The notes: generated by a model from the sequence alone, not told the origin. Shown: positions 1 to 8,764, counted from the stretch's first letter. The stretch: DNA of 64,000 bases from Paraburkholderia rhizosphaerae (GCF_004366595.1 NZ_SORE01000025.1:1-64000); one strand, 5' to 3'. Numbers and translations are program-made.

Positions 1-556
1 GAATCAGTTTGCTATTCTGTTTGGCGATCGATTCACGCAGGCGCGCGGCTAACGATTCCTTTAACCGCCTCACCCACAAAAATGCGGACAGGTTCGATTC
101 CGGAGCGTTCGCGAAGCGACGCCGGATATCGTCGAGCGAACGATACATGTACGCGTCGGCTTCGTCGGGAGCCGGCGCTGGTGTCGCATCGGAACGCCCG
201 AAGTAGACGTGGCCATACTCATGTTCTATGAGTCCTCCAGGCAATACCGCGCGGTAGCTGAACTCGAACATCGCGTTTAGCTCGCAGGTCAGGCCCATTT
301 CTTCGCGAAGCCGGCGCCGCGCCGCACCCATCGTCCCCTCCCCCGGCAAAGGGTGGCCGCAACAGGTATTGGCCCACAAGCGTGCGCAATGATATTTGCT
401 GGGCGCACGTCGCTGCAGTAGCAACTCGTCGCGTGAATTGAACACGTAGACCGACACGGCTCGATGCAACCGGCCCTGCTGATGGGCTGCAAGTTTCTCC
501 ATCGTACCGATCTCGCGATCATGTTCGTCGACCAGAATGACGTGGATGTCGGTCAT
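1..556 (-). CDS. idi: Isopentenyl-diphosphate delta-isomerase, type 1 (3' end cut by window edge)
   Basis: It interconverts isopentenyl and dimethylallyl diphosphate in the cytoplasm for isoprenoid synthesis. The frame opens at the ATG complementary to 554-556 and stays open for 185 codons to the first base of the window, about the full length of the E. coli enzyme, so little is missing. NTCCGHP (residues 63-69) holds the catalytic Cys66. RRLREEMG (81-88) is the Nudix-type helix. EHEYGH (111-116) supplies the metal and acid glutamates, and Tyr101 matches the catalytic tyrosine region. The gene follows the Nudix hydrolase by 22 bp on the same strand, so the two may be cotranscribed. The stop codon is not seen. 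Confidence 0.88.
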   Translation of the reverse strand, partial: MTDIHVILVDEHDREIGTMEKLAAHQQGRLHRAVSVYVFNSRDELLLQRRAPSKYHCARLWANTCCGHPLPGEGTMGAARRRLREEMGLTCELNAMFEFSYRAVLPGGLIEHEYGHVYFGRSDATPAPAPDEADAYMYRSLDDIRRRFANAPESNLSAFLWVRRLKESLAARLRESIAKQNSKLI

Positions 557-578
557 GAATTCGCTCCGCTGAGCGGCG

Positions 579-1157
579 CTACGCGTTCGGTGATCTCGTC
601 CAGTCCAGCAACCCGAGTCGCATCATCGCGTAAAAGACGCAGGTGAGGTGTCCGTTGTCGAGCAGCATTCCGGACGAAAGCAGGCTTTTCACGGCGCTCA
701 ACGGCAGCAGCTCGAGCTCGATCTGCTCGTCAGCGTCCGGTTGCAGGGGAGCCGCCAACACCCCGCCCATTGCGAGGAAACAGTGCAGCCTGTTCGAGTG
801 CGTCGCAGGATTGGGCGACACGCTAACGAGCGGTACCAGTTCATCGAACACATGACCGGTTTCCTCAAGCAGTTCGCGGCGAATGGCCGCTTCGGTGCTG
901 GCGTCGCCGGCGTCGATCCAGCCACCCGGAATCTCGAGTGCCTGCTCATGCACGCCGTTCCGGAACTGGCGCACGAAGATCGCTTTGCCTGTACGCGTAA
1001 GCGCAAATGCACTGACCCAATCCGGATATTCGAGTACGCACGCGCTATTGCGCGACGTTCCATCGGCATTCCGGAACCAGTCCTTGCGAACGACCATGTC
1101 GCGTTCGTGCAGCACGTATTCCCAATCGACACGCGTCATAAAGGTGCAGGCATTCAT
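579..1157 (-). CDS. Nudix hydrolase (ADP-ribose pyrophosphatase-like)
   Basis: A 192-residue cytoplasmic Nudix hydrolase expected to cleave a nucleoside diphosphate linked to another moiety. The Nudix box runs through PGGWIDAGD (about residues 77-85) and RRELLEETG (about 93-101). The first acidic position of the box is Asp instead of Glu, and the loop before the REL helix is one residue longer than the usual spacing; both occur in some family branches. The core RE..EE catalytic residues are intact. The substrate cannot be read from sequence. It lies directly upstream of idi on the minus strand and probably heads that transcript. Confidence 0.8.
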   Translation of the reverse strand: MNACTFMTRVDWEYVLHERDMVVRKDWFRNADGTSRNSACVLEYPDWVSAFALTRTGKAIFVRQFRNGVHEQALEIPGGWIDAGDASTEAAIRRELLEETGHVFDELVPLVSVSPNPATHSNRLHCFLAMGGVLAAPLQPDADEQIELELLPLSAVKSLLSSGMLLDNGHLTCVFYAMMRLGLLDWTRSPNA

Positions 1158-1658
1158 GGGGATTTTTCCCTATGCCTGGATAAAGATAATCAGGGTGGTT
1201 GGAAAAATTATAGAAAATACTGGCGGAGGAATACGACGCAAGTATCGAATAAACCTGGCGGCGGTTTATGAGCGCAGATTTATGGAATGGGGCGGGTTAG
1301 GCGTTGGATTAGTAACGTTTAGCTGTGCGGAGACTGTGGTTCAAACTGCAGGATTAGAAACCTGTTGTCCGCTGATCCTTTTTGCTGCGTTTCTGCCGTC
1401 GAAATCCGGTTCGAATGTCGGGAAGGGTAATCGCAAACAATGAATCGCACCGCAAATGAGAGCGAAACGGAACTTGCAAGCGTGGCTAACTGACGAAATG
1501 TTATGGATCTGCGGGAACTGAATATTATCGTCCGGTACCGTGCTTATTTACTATCCAGTTCAATCCAGATGGTGCGGTGAATTGAGTGGAATCGTCGATG
1601 ACGCGAATGTATGAGAAGGCGTCCGCGCAAGTTTTGCGGAGCACGGAATTATCGGAGC
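1158..1658. other. AT-richer non-coding stretch beside tRNA-Lys
   Basis: About 500 bp with no convincing gene on either strand. Base composition is visibly more AT-rich than the flanking genes, especially 1160-1330 and 1480-1560. The open frames crossing it lack a ribosome binding site, change character at the border with the Nudix gene and match no family I recognise. The promoter of the Nudix-idi pair should lie near 1160-1260. The 3' end of the tRNA-Lys points into this stretch. Confidence 0.5.
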
Positions 1659-1694
1659 AAAAAAGAAAAAGGGCTTAGCGTAAGCTAAGCCCTT
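1659..1694 (-). terminator. Rho-independent terminator of tRNA-Lys
   Basis: Perfect 11-bp stem: AAGGGCTTAGC at 1669-1679 pairs with GCTAAGCCCTT at 1684-1694 around a 4-nt loop. On the minus strand it is followed by a T-rich run (complement of 1659-1668). It lies 8 bp after the tRNA 3' end. Confidence 0.88.
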
Positions 1695-1702
1695 GAATTC
1701 TT

Positions 1703-1778
1703 TGGTAGGCCGTACGGGATTCGAACCTGTGACCAACGGATTAAAAGTCCGCTGCTCTACCAGCTGAGCTAACGACCC
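1703..1778 (-). tRNA. tRNA-Lys (anticodon TTT)
   Basis: A 76-nt cloverleaf on the minus strand. The acceptor arm GGGTCGT pairs with ACGGCCT, with a G-U pair at position 1-72. The D arm contains AGCTGGTAGAG, the anticodon loop reads CTTTTAA with TTT as anticodon, the T loop is GTTCGAATC, and the CCA end is encoded (complement of 1703-1705). The terminator at 1659-1694 follows immediately. Confidence 0.96.
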
Positions 1779-1925
1779 CAAAAGAGAAGCGAAATTATAG
1801 CGATGACCCTATGGCAGTGTCAACCCGGCACGCGGCAAAATTCACGCCACCGCGCAGGGCGAACAAGCGCTAGCCATTGCCAGAACCGCCACCGCTCAGC
1901 GCGGCGGCGGCTCAAGTCACGCAGG

Positions 1926-2675
1926 TTACTTGATCTGCGAAAGCTTGCTTTGCGCAGATTGCGCGACATCGGAGCCACCATACTGCGCGACGATCTGTTC
2001 GAGCGTCTTTTTTGCGGCGGCCTTCTGCCCCTGTTCGAGCTGGTTGTTCGCGATGGCGAGCAGCGCTTCAGGCGCACGCGGATGCTGCGGGTAGTTCTTC
2101 ACCACGCCTTGCCATACCGCGGTCGACCCTTTGTAGTCGCGCATTGCGTACAGCGCATTGCCGAGCCAATACTGCGCGGTCGGCTGATACGGGCTTTGCG
2201 GAAACTTCGAGATGAAGCTGCGAAACGATGCAGCGGCGCCTTTGAAGTCGCCGTTGCGAAACTGCTGCGAAGCCGCGTTGAACGCGTCCGTCTCACCCGG
2301 CTGCACTTCGCCCTGCACGCCATCGACCGTCTGCTGCTGCGGCTCGAACTTCTTCAGCCGGCCGTCGAGGTCGGTGTAGTAGTCCTTCTGCTGCTTCTGC
2401 AAGATCGACAACTGGTTCGTCAGATCCTCGTTCTGTCCGCGCAGCGTCGCGACCTGCTGGTTTAGCTGGTCGAGACGGTTCGACTGATCGAGGATCGTGC
2501 GTTGCGCAGCCGACAGCTGGTTCGTCAGGCTGTCGGTTTTCGTGCGCAGGTCGAGAATCGCCTGGCGGGCCTGGTCGTCGTCGAACAGGCCGGCATGCGC
2601 CGGCACGGCGGCGAAGGCCGCACCCGCTGCGCATGCTGCTGCGGCAAGCCGCAGCCGGGAGAAACGGAGTGTCAT
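1926..2675 (-). CDS. cpoB: Cell division coordinator CpoB / Tol-Pal protein YbgF
   Basis: A 249-residue periplasmic protein that links outer-membrane constriction by Tol-Pal with septal peptidoglycan synthesis. An N-terminal signal peptide ends near ...VPAHAG (about residue 29). A coiled-coil trimerisation segment follows (about 35-100, rich in Q, L and N heptads), then a linker, then a C-terminal TPR block (about 130-245) with FRNGDF, YWLGNALY and APEALLAIA repeats. It is the last gene of the tol-pal block, 15 bp after pal, as in most proteobacteria. Length and layout are normal. Confidence 0.93.
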   Translation of the reverse strand: MTLRFSRLRLAAAACAAGAAFAAVPAHAGLFDDDQARQAILDLRTKTDSLTNQLSAAQRTILDQSNRLDQLNQQVATLRGQNEDLTNQLSILQKQQKDYYTDLDGRLKKFEPQQQTVDGVQGEVQPGETDAFNAASQQFRNGDFKGAAASFRSFISKFPQSPYQPTAQYWLGNALYAMRDYKGSTAVWQGVVKNYPQHPRAPEALLAIANNQLEQGQKAAAKKTLEQIVAQYGGSDVAQSAQSKLSQIK

Positions 2676-2690
2676 TCGGCGCGTTACCCG

Positions 2691-3197
2691 TTACTGTTGG
2701 TAGACGAGGTCGGCGCGGCGGTTTTGCGCCCACGAAGCTTCGTCATGACCGGTCGCGAGCGGCTTTTCCTTGCCCAGGCTCACGGCTTCCATTTGTGAAT
2801 CGGGCACGCCCATCAGCGACATCGCACGGCGCACCGCTTCCGCACGCTTCTGGCCGAGCGCCAGGTTGTACTCGCTCGTGCCGCGCTCGTCGGTGTTGCC
2901 CTGGATCAGCACGTGACGCTGCGGATGCGACTTCAGGTACTGCGCGTGTTGCTGCAGCAGCGGCTGGTACTCGTCCTTCACCGAGTAGCTGTCGAAATCG
3001 AAGTAGACGCTGCGCTTCGCGAGCGGGCTGTTCGGATTATTGAGCTCATCGACCGTGACCGGCGCGACCGCATTCGGGTTCGGCTGCGAACCGACGTTGC
3101 CCGTCGTGGTGGTGGGGGCCGGCGGCGTCGACTTGCACGCAGCGAGGACACCGACGACCGCCAGCGCGGCCAAAGTAACACGCAGTTTTGACTTCAT
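2691..3197 (-). CDS. pal: Peptidoglycan-associated lipoprotein Pal
   Basis: A 168-residue outer-membrane lipoprotein that binds peptidoglycan and TolB. The lipobox LAAC puts the lipidated cysteine at residue 21. A Pro/Thr-rich linker follows, then an OmpA-like domain (about 60-168) with the typical YFDFDSY strand and the NTDERGTSEYN loop and helix that bind diaminopimelate. A purine-rich site AAGGAGAG lies just before the ATG. It sits 20 bp downstream of tolB. Confidence 0.97.
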   Translation of the reverse strand: MKSKLRVTLAALAVVGVLAACKSTPPAPTTTTGNVGSQPNPNAVAPVTVDELNNPNSPLAKRSVYFDFDSYSVKDEYQPLLQQHAQYLKSHPQRHVLIQGNTDERGTSEYNLALGQKRAEAVRRAMSLMGVPDSQMEAVSLGKEKPLATGHDEASWAQNRRADLVYQQ

Positions 3198-3217
3198 GCT
3201 TTACTCTCCTTGTGTGG

Positions 3218-4510
3218 TTATTGCATAAACGGGCCCCAGGACGGCTCGCGTACGCTGCCACCCTGAACGGATAGGACCTGCCGCGTCCGACCGTCGGTCG
3301 ATACTGCGGCCAACACGCCACGGCCGTTCACCTGAGTGGCGTAAAGGATGTACTGACCATTCGCCGCGAAGCTCGGCGATTCGTCATGTGTCGTGTCGGT
3401 GAGCGCCGTTGCGACACCCGACTGCAGATCCTGGATGTACAGCTTGAAACCGCCGCCGGTGCGCGAAATATACGCCAGTTGCTTGCCGTCCGGGCTGATG
3501 CGGGGGCTCGTGTTGTAGCTGCCGGTGAACGTTACGCGCTGCGCAGCGCCCGCGCTTTCGCCCGTGGCCGGCATTTTATAGATTTGCGGCTGACCGCCGC
3601 GGTCGCTCGTGAAATAGATGGACTGGCCGTCCGGCGAGAAATCCGGTTCGGTGTCGATCGAGCTGCCTTGCGTGAGGCGCCGCAGGCCGGTGCCGTCCGC
3701 GTTGACCGCGAAGATCTGCGTGTTGCCGGTGCGCGACAGGGCTACCGCCAGCGTGCGGCCGTCCGGCGACCACGCCGGCGCACTGTTATTTCCCTTCTGG
3801 TCGGACACGATGACACGGCGGCCGGTCGGCAGATCGTGGATATAGACGATCGGCTTCTTCTTCTCGAACGACACGTATGCGACCTTCGTGCCGTCCGGCG
3901 ACCATGCCGGCGAGATGATCGGCTCGGGGCTCGACAATGCGATATGCGCGTCCTGACCGTCGGAATCGGAAATCTGCAGCTGGTAGCGGTTACCCACCTT
4001 GATCACATACGACAGGCGTGTGGCAAACACGCCGCGCGTGCCCATCAGCTTTGCATAGATGTAGTCGGCAACCTTGTGCGCGCTCATCCGCAGACCGCTT
4101 TCCGGGCTTACGAGCACGAGGCCGCCGAGGTTTTCCTGCTTGACGGTGTCGTACAGCTTGAAGCGCACCTCATACTGGCCGTCCGGGCGCTTCGTCACGC
4201 TGCCGGCGACGAACGCGTCAGCGCCCTTGGCCTTCCAGCTGCCGAGGTCGACTGTATCGTTCTCGGAGATCGGCGTGGAACCCGCGTCGACGTTGGTGAA
4301 CTTGCCGCTGCGTTGCAGATCCTGGCGTACGATCGTGCTGATCTGCTGCGGGGAAGTCGCTTCGTTCGCAAAATTCGCTGTTGCGATCGGAAACTGTGTG
4401 GAGCCGACGCCCGTCACGAGGACGTTCAGCTGTGCGTGTGCGGCGCCGCCTGCTGCAATCATGCAAGACGCCACCAGTGTTCGCAGGCCTAGCTTCGTCA
4501 TCAAACTCAT
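3218..4510 (-). CDS. tolB: Tol-Pal system periplasmic protein TolB
   Basis: A 430-residue periplasmic beta-propeller that moves between TolA and Pal. The signal peptide covers about residues 1-26 (cleavage after AHA). The N-terminal domain spans about 27-160. The six-bladed propeller follows, marked by repeated SPDG turns (SPDGTKVAY, SPDGRTLAV, SPDGQSIYF, SPDGKQLAY). Length is normal. Unlike the tight tolQ-R-A junctions, tolB is separated from tolA by 181 bp that contains a hairpin (4585-4617), so it may have an additional promoter. Confidence 0.96.
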   Translation of the reverse strand: MSLMTKLGLRTLVASCMIAAGGAAHAQLNVLVTGVGSTQFPIATANFANEATSPQQISTIVRQDLQRSGKFTNVDAGSTPISENDTVDLGSWKAKGADAFVAGSVTKRPDGQYEVRFKLYDTVKQENLGGLVLVSPESGLRMSAHKVADYIYAKLMGTRGVFATRLSYVIKVGNRYQLQISDSDGQDAHIALSSPEPIISPAWSPDGTKVAYVSFEKKKPIVYIHDLPTGRRVIVSDQKGNNSAPAWSPDGRTLAVALSRTGNTQIFAVNADGTGLRRLTQGSSIDTEPDFSPDGQSIYFTSDRGGQPQIYKMPATGESAGAAQRVTFTGSYNTSPRISPDGKQLAYISRTGGGFKLYIQDLQSGVATALTDTTHDESPSFAANGQYILYATQVNGRGVLAAVSTDGRTRQVLSVQGGSVREPSWGPFMQ

Positions 4511-4584
4511 GCTTTATCGATTCCCCATAGTACAAAAACCTTCATAACTGCAAACAGACACAAGCATGCAGAAATCGTTCCCGA

Positions 4585-4617
4585 CTGCGGGGCGACCTTG
4601 CCGGGCGTGCCCCGCAG
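4585..4617. other. Hairpin in the tolA-tolB gap
   Basis: A perfect 9-bp inverted repeat, CTGCGGGGC (4585-4593) and GCCCCGCAG (4609-4617), with a 15-nt loop. No T-run follows on either strand, so it is not a classical terminator. It could be an attenuator or RNA processing site between tolA and tolB. Confidence 0.35.
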
Positions 4618-4691
4618 CTTTCAGCATGCCTTAAGGCTGGCCTGGTAAGCCGCGCCTTGCCAACCTTCGTTCATGCATTGCTCACCGTTGC

Positions 4692-5696
4692 TCAACCCGC
4701 CGGACGCAGCGTAATGGTAAAGCTGGCCGGTGTCTTGCCATTTGTGTCTTGCGGCATCGGATCCGAACGCTGAACTGCGCGCAATGCAGCGTCGTCCCAT
4801 TGCGAATTGCCGCTGCCGCGCGTGATGGTAGCCGACAGCAACGTGCCGGTCGGCGCGCAGCGCACCGAAACCACGGTTTCAAGCCCTTGCGTGTCACCCG
4901 CCCACACGATGTTCGGCCGCACGCGCCGCTGCACCTTCTCCGCGTAGCCGGCCGATGTCGCGGTGCCGCCCGCGCCGCTGCCGGTGCCGCTCTTCGCAAG
5001 GCCGTTGCCGCTCGAACTTTCGCCGCCGGCCAGCCCCTGCAGCGCCGCGAGCCGCTGGCGGCGTTCCTGGTCGAGCTTCTTCGCGGCTTCGGCCTGCGCC
5101 GCGGCTTTCGCCTTCGCGGCCTTGTCGGCTTCCGCCTTTTTCTGCGCGTCGGCCTGTGCCTGCTGCTGTTCCTTCTGCTGTTCCTGTTGCTTCTTCAACT
5201 GATCCTGCTTTTGCTGCTCGGCCAGTTGTTGCTGCTTGAGTTTTTGCGCCTGCAACTGTTGCTGTTGTAGCTGCTGCTTTTTCAGCGCCGCGGCCATCTC
5301 GGCCTGCTGCTCGGCGAGTTGCTGCTGGCGCTTCGCTTCCGCTTCCTGTTGTGCCTGCAACTGTTGTTGCCGCTGCTGCTCGGCCAGTTGCGCGGCGCGC
5401 GCGGCTTCTTCCTGCTTGCGCTTCTTTTCCTGCAGCGCGATGTCCGCCTGCTCATCGGGCACGGGCGGCGCCGGTGCGACCGGCACCGGCGGCGGCGGGG
5501 CGCGGGGCGTCGACAGGTCGGGCACCGCGGTCCACAGCTCGGCTTCCGCGCCTGCGGGCGTGCTGTTTTGCCATTGGATGCCGTGATACAGAAAAAATCC
5601 CAGCAACACATGCATCAATGCCGCGAGCGCGAACGCGCGCAGCGTGCCGCGTTCGCGCGGCGGCTGTAACGGATAGGCGGATTTCTGGCGAATCAT
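4692..5696 (-). CDS. tolA: Cell envelope integrity protein TolA
   Basis: A 334-residue inner-membrane protein spanning the periplasm, energised by TolQ-TolR to reach TolB and Pal. One membrane helix lies at about residues 20-42. A Pro-rich stretch follows, then a very long Q/K/A/E-rich helical domain (about 90-215), then a Gly/Ser linker and the C-terminal interaction domain (about 245-334) with VRRRVRPN-type and FTITLRP segments. The start ATG overlaps the tolR stop by 4 bp, so translation is coupled. The repetitive helix makes the opposite strand look like Cys- and Leu-rich open frames, which are not genes. Confidence 0.94.
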   Translation of the reverse strand: MIRQKSAYPLQPPRERGTLRAFALAALMHVLLGFFLYHGIQWQNSTPAGAEAELWTAVPDLSTPRAPPPPVPVAPAPPVPDEQADIALQEKKRKQEEAARAAQLAEQQRQQQLQAQQEAEAKRQQQLAEQQAEMAAALKKQQLQQQQLQAQKLKQQQLAEQQKQDQLKKQQEQQKEQQQAQADAQKKAEADKAAKAKAAAQAEAAKKLDQERRQRLAALQGLAGGESSSGNGLAKSGTGSGAGGTATSAGYAEKVQRRVRPNIVWAGDTQGLETVVSVRCAPTGTLLSATITRGSGNSQWDDAALRAVQRSDPMPQDTNGKTPASFTITLRPAG

Positions 5697-6142
5697 TGCG
5701 GTTTGACGAGCAATCCAACGCGCTTGACGCCACGCGCCTTCAAATCGGACATCACGTTCATCACCACTTCGTACTTCACGGTCTTGTCGGCGGCGATCAC
5801 GACCGGCTGGTCGGGATGCGATTGCTCACGGTCGGTGACGAAGCTGTTCAGGTCCGCCCGCGTCATGGTTTCCTGCTGCGTCGCGCCCGCGTCGTCCTTG
5901 TAACGCACGCTCAAGTTGCCGTCCGGGCGGATGTTGACGACGACCGGCGGCGTTTGCTGCTGCGGGCTTGCGCCGCCGACCGTCGGCAGATTGACGATGG
6001 ACGGTGCGACGAGCGGCGCCGTCACCATGAAAATCACGAGCAGCACGAGCATCACGTCGATGTACGGCACGACGTTGATGTCGGACATCGCGCGGCGCGA
6101 GCGGCCGCCGCGCATGCTGGAACGAAGGGAGGAACCGGCCAT
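5693..6142 (-). CDS. tolR: Tol-Pal system protein TolR (ExbD/TolR family)
   Basis: A 149-residue inner-membrane protein with one N-terminal helix (about 25-45) and a periplasmic domain. PYIDVMLVLL carries the conserved membrane aspartate (Asp29) that takes part in proton flow with TolQ. The preceding MSDINVVP segment is the family signature. It sits 10 bp after tolQ and overlaps tolA by 4 bp. Confidence 0.95.
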   Translation of the reverse strand: MAGSSLRSSMRGGRSRRAMSDINVVPYIDVMLVLLVIFMVTAPLVAPSIVNLPTVGGASPQQQTPPVVVNIRPDGNLSVRYKDDAGATQQETMTRADLNSFVTDREQSHPDQPVVIAADKTVKYEVVMNVMSDLKARGVKRVGLLVKPQ

Positions 6143-6152
6143 CGTGGACTCC

Positions 6153-6830
6153 TTAATGCGCCTGGCGCTGCAGGATGTTCGAGAATTCTTCGATGAAGGT
6201 CTCGAAGCGGATCGCGAGGCGGTCGATATCGTGAGCGTAGCGGTTGTACGCGACCACTGCAGGAATCGCCGCGAACAGGCCGATCGCGGTCGCGGTCAAC
6301 GCTTCGGCGATGCCCGGCGCGACATTCGCGAGGGTCGCCTGCTGTACGTTCGCGAGGCCGCGAAACGCGTTCATGATCCCCCACACCGTGCCGAACAGGC
6401 CGATGTAAGGGCTCACCGAGCCGACCGACGCGAGAAACGCGAGGTTCGCTTCGAGCACGTCCATTTCACGCTGGAATGCCGCGCGCATCGCGCGGCGCGC
6501 GCCGTCGAGAATCGCGCCCGGATCGTTCAGGCGCTTCTCCTTGCCTTTCAGAAACTCGCGCATGCCGGATTCGAAAATGCGCTCGAGCGCGCCGATCCGG
6601 TGACGGTTGTTCGCGGCGCTCTGATACAGCGCCTGCAGGTCGCCACCCGACCAGAAATCGCGTTCGAAGCGTTCGGTTTGCCCGCGTGCGCGGCGAATCG
6701 CAAACCATTTGCGGAAGATGAAAGTCCAGGACATGAGCGATAGCAGCAACAGTAGCGCCATCACTGCCTGCGCCAGCAGGCTCGCATTGAGAACGAGGGA
6801 AACGATCGACAGATCTTGTGTAGTGTTCAT
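6153..6830 (-). CDS. tolQ: Tol-Pal system protein TolQ (MotA/TolQ/ExbB proton channel family)
   Basis: A 225-residue inner-membrane protein with three helices: one near the N-terminus (about 15-37), then a cytoplasmic loop, then two in the second half (about 130-155 and 165-190). The signatures LASVGSVSPYIGLFGTVWGI and EALTATAIGLFAAIPAVVAYN are typical and line the proton path with TolR. It lies 156 bp from ybgC. Confidence 0.96.
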   Translation of the reverse strand: MNTTQDLSIVSLVLNASLLAQAVMALLLLLSLMSWTFIFRKWFAIRRARGQTERFERDFWSGGDLQALYQSAANNRHRIGALERIFESGMREFLKGKEKRLNDPGAILDGARRAMRAAFQREMDVLEANLAFLASVGSVSPYIGLFGTVWGIMNAFRGLANVQQATLANVAPGIAEALTATAIGLFAAIPAVVAYNRYAHDIDRLAIRFETFIEEFSNILQRQAH

Positions 6831-6986
6831 AGAGGTTCGCTGTAACGTCCCGCAAAGGGGCGTCCGGCTGCAAGGCGGATCGAAGCGTTTGGTGAGGGAA
6901 CCGGAAGCTTCGGGGAATCCTTTCGCCGAACCATGCTTGGTCTTGTTCTGACCGTTACGAGTTCACTGGCCAGGTATCAACGGTGC

Positions 6987-7493
6987 TCACGCGTCAGCCG
7001 TTGACATGTCTGTACCCGTGTTGCCTGAGTCGTTGCTCGGGCCGCAATCTGACGGACCGCGCCGTAACGCGGCGGTCACGGCCGGCGCGATCGCGATGGG
7101 CCGCAGCGTGGCGGCATTCACGCAGCCGACGCGAATCGTGCCGGTCACGAGCAGCGTGCCGTCGCGCCACGCTTCCTGCGCGAAATCGACCGTTGCGCGG
7201 CCGAGCTTTTCGATCCGGCTGACGATCGTCAGCTGGTCGTCCAGACGCGCGGGCGCGCGATAGTCGAGCGCGGTGCTGCTAATGATGAAGAGCGTGCCGG
7301 TTTCGCGTACAAGCCTACCTTGTTCGATTCCGCAAGCGCGCAGCCATTCGGTGCGCGCGCGTTCGAAAAACTTCAGGTAGTTCGCGTAGAACACGATGCC
7401 AGCGGCGTCGGTATCTTCGTAGTACACGCGAATCGGCCACGTAAAGCCGATTTCGGCGCCGGGCTGACTGCTAGGCGTTTTCATGTCGCGCAT
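6987..7493 (-). CDS. ybgC: Tol-Pal-associated acyl-CoA thioesterase YbgC
   Basis: A hotdog-fold cytoplasmic thioesterase that heads the tol-pal block. The signature YYEDTDAAGIVFYANYLKFF contains the catalytic Asp of the 4-hydroxybenzoyl-CoA thioesterase type. At 168 residues it is about 30 longer than E. coli YbgC because of a Ser/Asn/Asp-rich C-terminal tail. Two in-frame starts exist (complement of 7491-7493 and 7482-7484), neither with a strong ribosome binding site; the longer one is given. The next gene upstream, ydfG, ends 51 bp away on the same strand. Confidence 0.92.
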   Translation of the reverse strand: MRDMKTPSSQPGAEIGFTWPIRVYYEDTDAAGIVFYANYLKFFERARTEWLRACGIEQGRLVRETGTLFIISSTALDYRAPARLDDQLTIVSRIEKLGRATVDFAQEAWRDGTLLVTGTIRVGCVNAATLRPIAIAPAVTAALRRGPSDCGPSNDSGNTGTDMSTADA

Positions 7494-7544
7494 TTTACCG
7501 GAACCCGGCGAACTGCCCGTTTTTTCGGCACATCGCTCGTCTGG

Positions 7545-8291
7545 TCAGCCGCGATGGATCGACAGGCCGGCGAACGACTGCGCAACAGGCATCAGTTCGA
7601 TCGAATTGATGTTCACATGCGCGGGGCGCGTTGCGACCCAGTAGATCGACTCGGCGATGTCTTCCGCGGTGAGCGGCTGCACGTCCTTGTAGACGTTTGC
7701 GGCTTTCGCATCGTCGCCATGAAAGCGCACGTTCGAAAACTCGGTGCCGCCGCACAAACCGGGTTGAATATCGGTGACGCGTACGGCCGTGCCGGCGAGG
7801 TCCGCGCGCAGGTTCAGGCTGAATTGCGCGACGAAGGCCTTGGTCGCGCCGTACACGTTGCCGCCGGCGTAGGGCCAATTGCTCGCGACCGAGCCGAGAT
7901 TGACCACGTGGCCGCGATTGCGCTCGACCATGCCTGGCAATAGCGCACGCGTCATCTGCACAAGTCCCTTGCAGTTCGTGTCGATCATCGTTTCCCAGTC
8001 GTCGAGGTTGGCCTTCTGGGCCGGCTCGAGGCCGAGAGCGAGACCCGCGTTGTTGACAAGCACATCGACCTCGGCGAAGCCCGCCGGCAATGCGGCGGGC
8101 AGCGCGGCGACGGCTTCGCGGTCGCGCACGTCGAGTTCGAGCGGCAGCAGGTTTTCGCCGAGTTCGCGGGCGAGCGCGTCGAGACGATCTTTACGGCGCG
8201 CGGTGGCGACCACGCGGTGTCCGCCTTTCACGAAGGCGCGAGCGATGGCGGTGCCGAATCCGGCCGACGCCCCGGTGACGAAGACGATCAT
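7545..8291 (-). CDS. ydfG: NADP-dependent 3-hydroxy acid / L-serine dehydrogenase, SDR family (YdfG)
   Basis: A 248-residue short-chain dehydrogenase that oxidises L-serine, L-allo-threonine and 3-hydroxy acids with NADP and reduces malonic semialdehyde. TGASAGFG (residues 6-13) binds the cofactor, ARR (31-33) favours NADP, NNAG follows strand 4, and Ser, Tyr and Lys of VYGATKAF complete the active site. The C-terminal half (DWETMIDTN, GGTEFSNVRF, AHVNINSIE) follows E. coli YdfG closely. It is divergent from glyA. Confidence 0.92.
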   Translation of the reverse strand: MIVFVTGASAGFGTAIARAFVKGGHRVVATARRKDRLDALARELGENLLPLELDVRDREAVAALPAALPAGFAEVDVLVNNAGLALGLEPAQKANLDDWETMIDTNCKGLVQMTRALLPGMVERNRGHVVNLGSVASNWPYAGGNVYGATKAFVAQFSLNLRADLAGTAVRVTDIQPGLCGGTEFSNVRFHGDDAKAANVYKDVQPLTAEDIAESIYWVATRPAHVNINSIELMPVAQSFAGLSIHRG

Positions 8292-8735
8292 TGCAAATCC
8301 CGGTTAGTTGAGAAAGGCGACAAGCCTACTTCCATTGTCGCGCCCGAGCAACCGGCCGCGACGGCCAGTTCTGGTGCGCGGCGCACTTGCCGCTTGAGCG
8401 GCCGGAACAGCGGAGGAAGCCGGGGCCTCGTGGGGCGCCCGGGTTCCCGGTCCGGCGGCCCAGCCGGCGGAAGTTGTGGTGGCGGATCGGGTGGCCATTT
8501 TGACGGCAGAGTGGGCGGCCATCGGGGGGAGCGATGAACTGGCGCACCCGCGGAAGGCGCGGCAGATGAGTGGGCAAACCGCGGCGGCGACACATATCCA
8601 TATCCGCTCTCGCGCGCAGTCATCGGTTCCGACACGCGGCCGGCTGCCGACGCCGCCCGGCGCGCCTCGGTCCAATGCGTCCAAGTAGTGAATTTGTCAG
8701 GGTTTTTTGCCTTCGCGTGGGCGCCGCAACGCCGG
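8292..8735. other. Gene-free stretch between ydfG and the glyA promoter
   Basis: About 440 bp of GC-rich DNA. A long minus-strand frame runs through it and on across glyA, but its product is a low-complexity Pro/Arg-rich sequence and its glyA part is a mirror of that gene. Short plus-strand frames (for example 8476-8688) have no ribosome binding site and no family resemblance. The ydfG promoter should lie just above 8291. Confidence 0.4.
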
Positions 8736-8764
8736 TTGCCTATTCGATGCGCTTCCAATAAACT
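8736..8764 (+). promoter_or_regulatory. Sigma-70 type promoter of the glyA riboswitch transcript (candidate)
   Basis: TTGCCT (8736-8741) and TAAACT (8759-8764) are separated by 17 bp, and a start site near 8771 would place the ZTP aptamer at the very 5' end of the RNA. The position, more than the match (4 of 6 in each box), supports it. Confidence 0.5.

Noticed and set aside
1560..1781. A 73-residue minus-strand frame containing SLAQLVEQRTFNPLVTGSNPVRPT
   Set aside because: This is the well-known false translation of a tRNA gene. It lies on tRNA-Lys.
4749..5669. Leu-, Cys- and Ser-rich plus-strand frames
   Set aside because: They mirror the Q/K/A-rich helix of TolA; the odd composition comes from CAG/CTG-like codons read backwards.
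8476..8688. A 70-residue plus-strand frame upstream of glyA
   Set aside because: There is no ribosome binding site and no family resemblance, and it lies before the riboswitch promoter.
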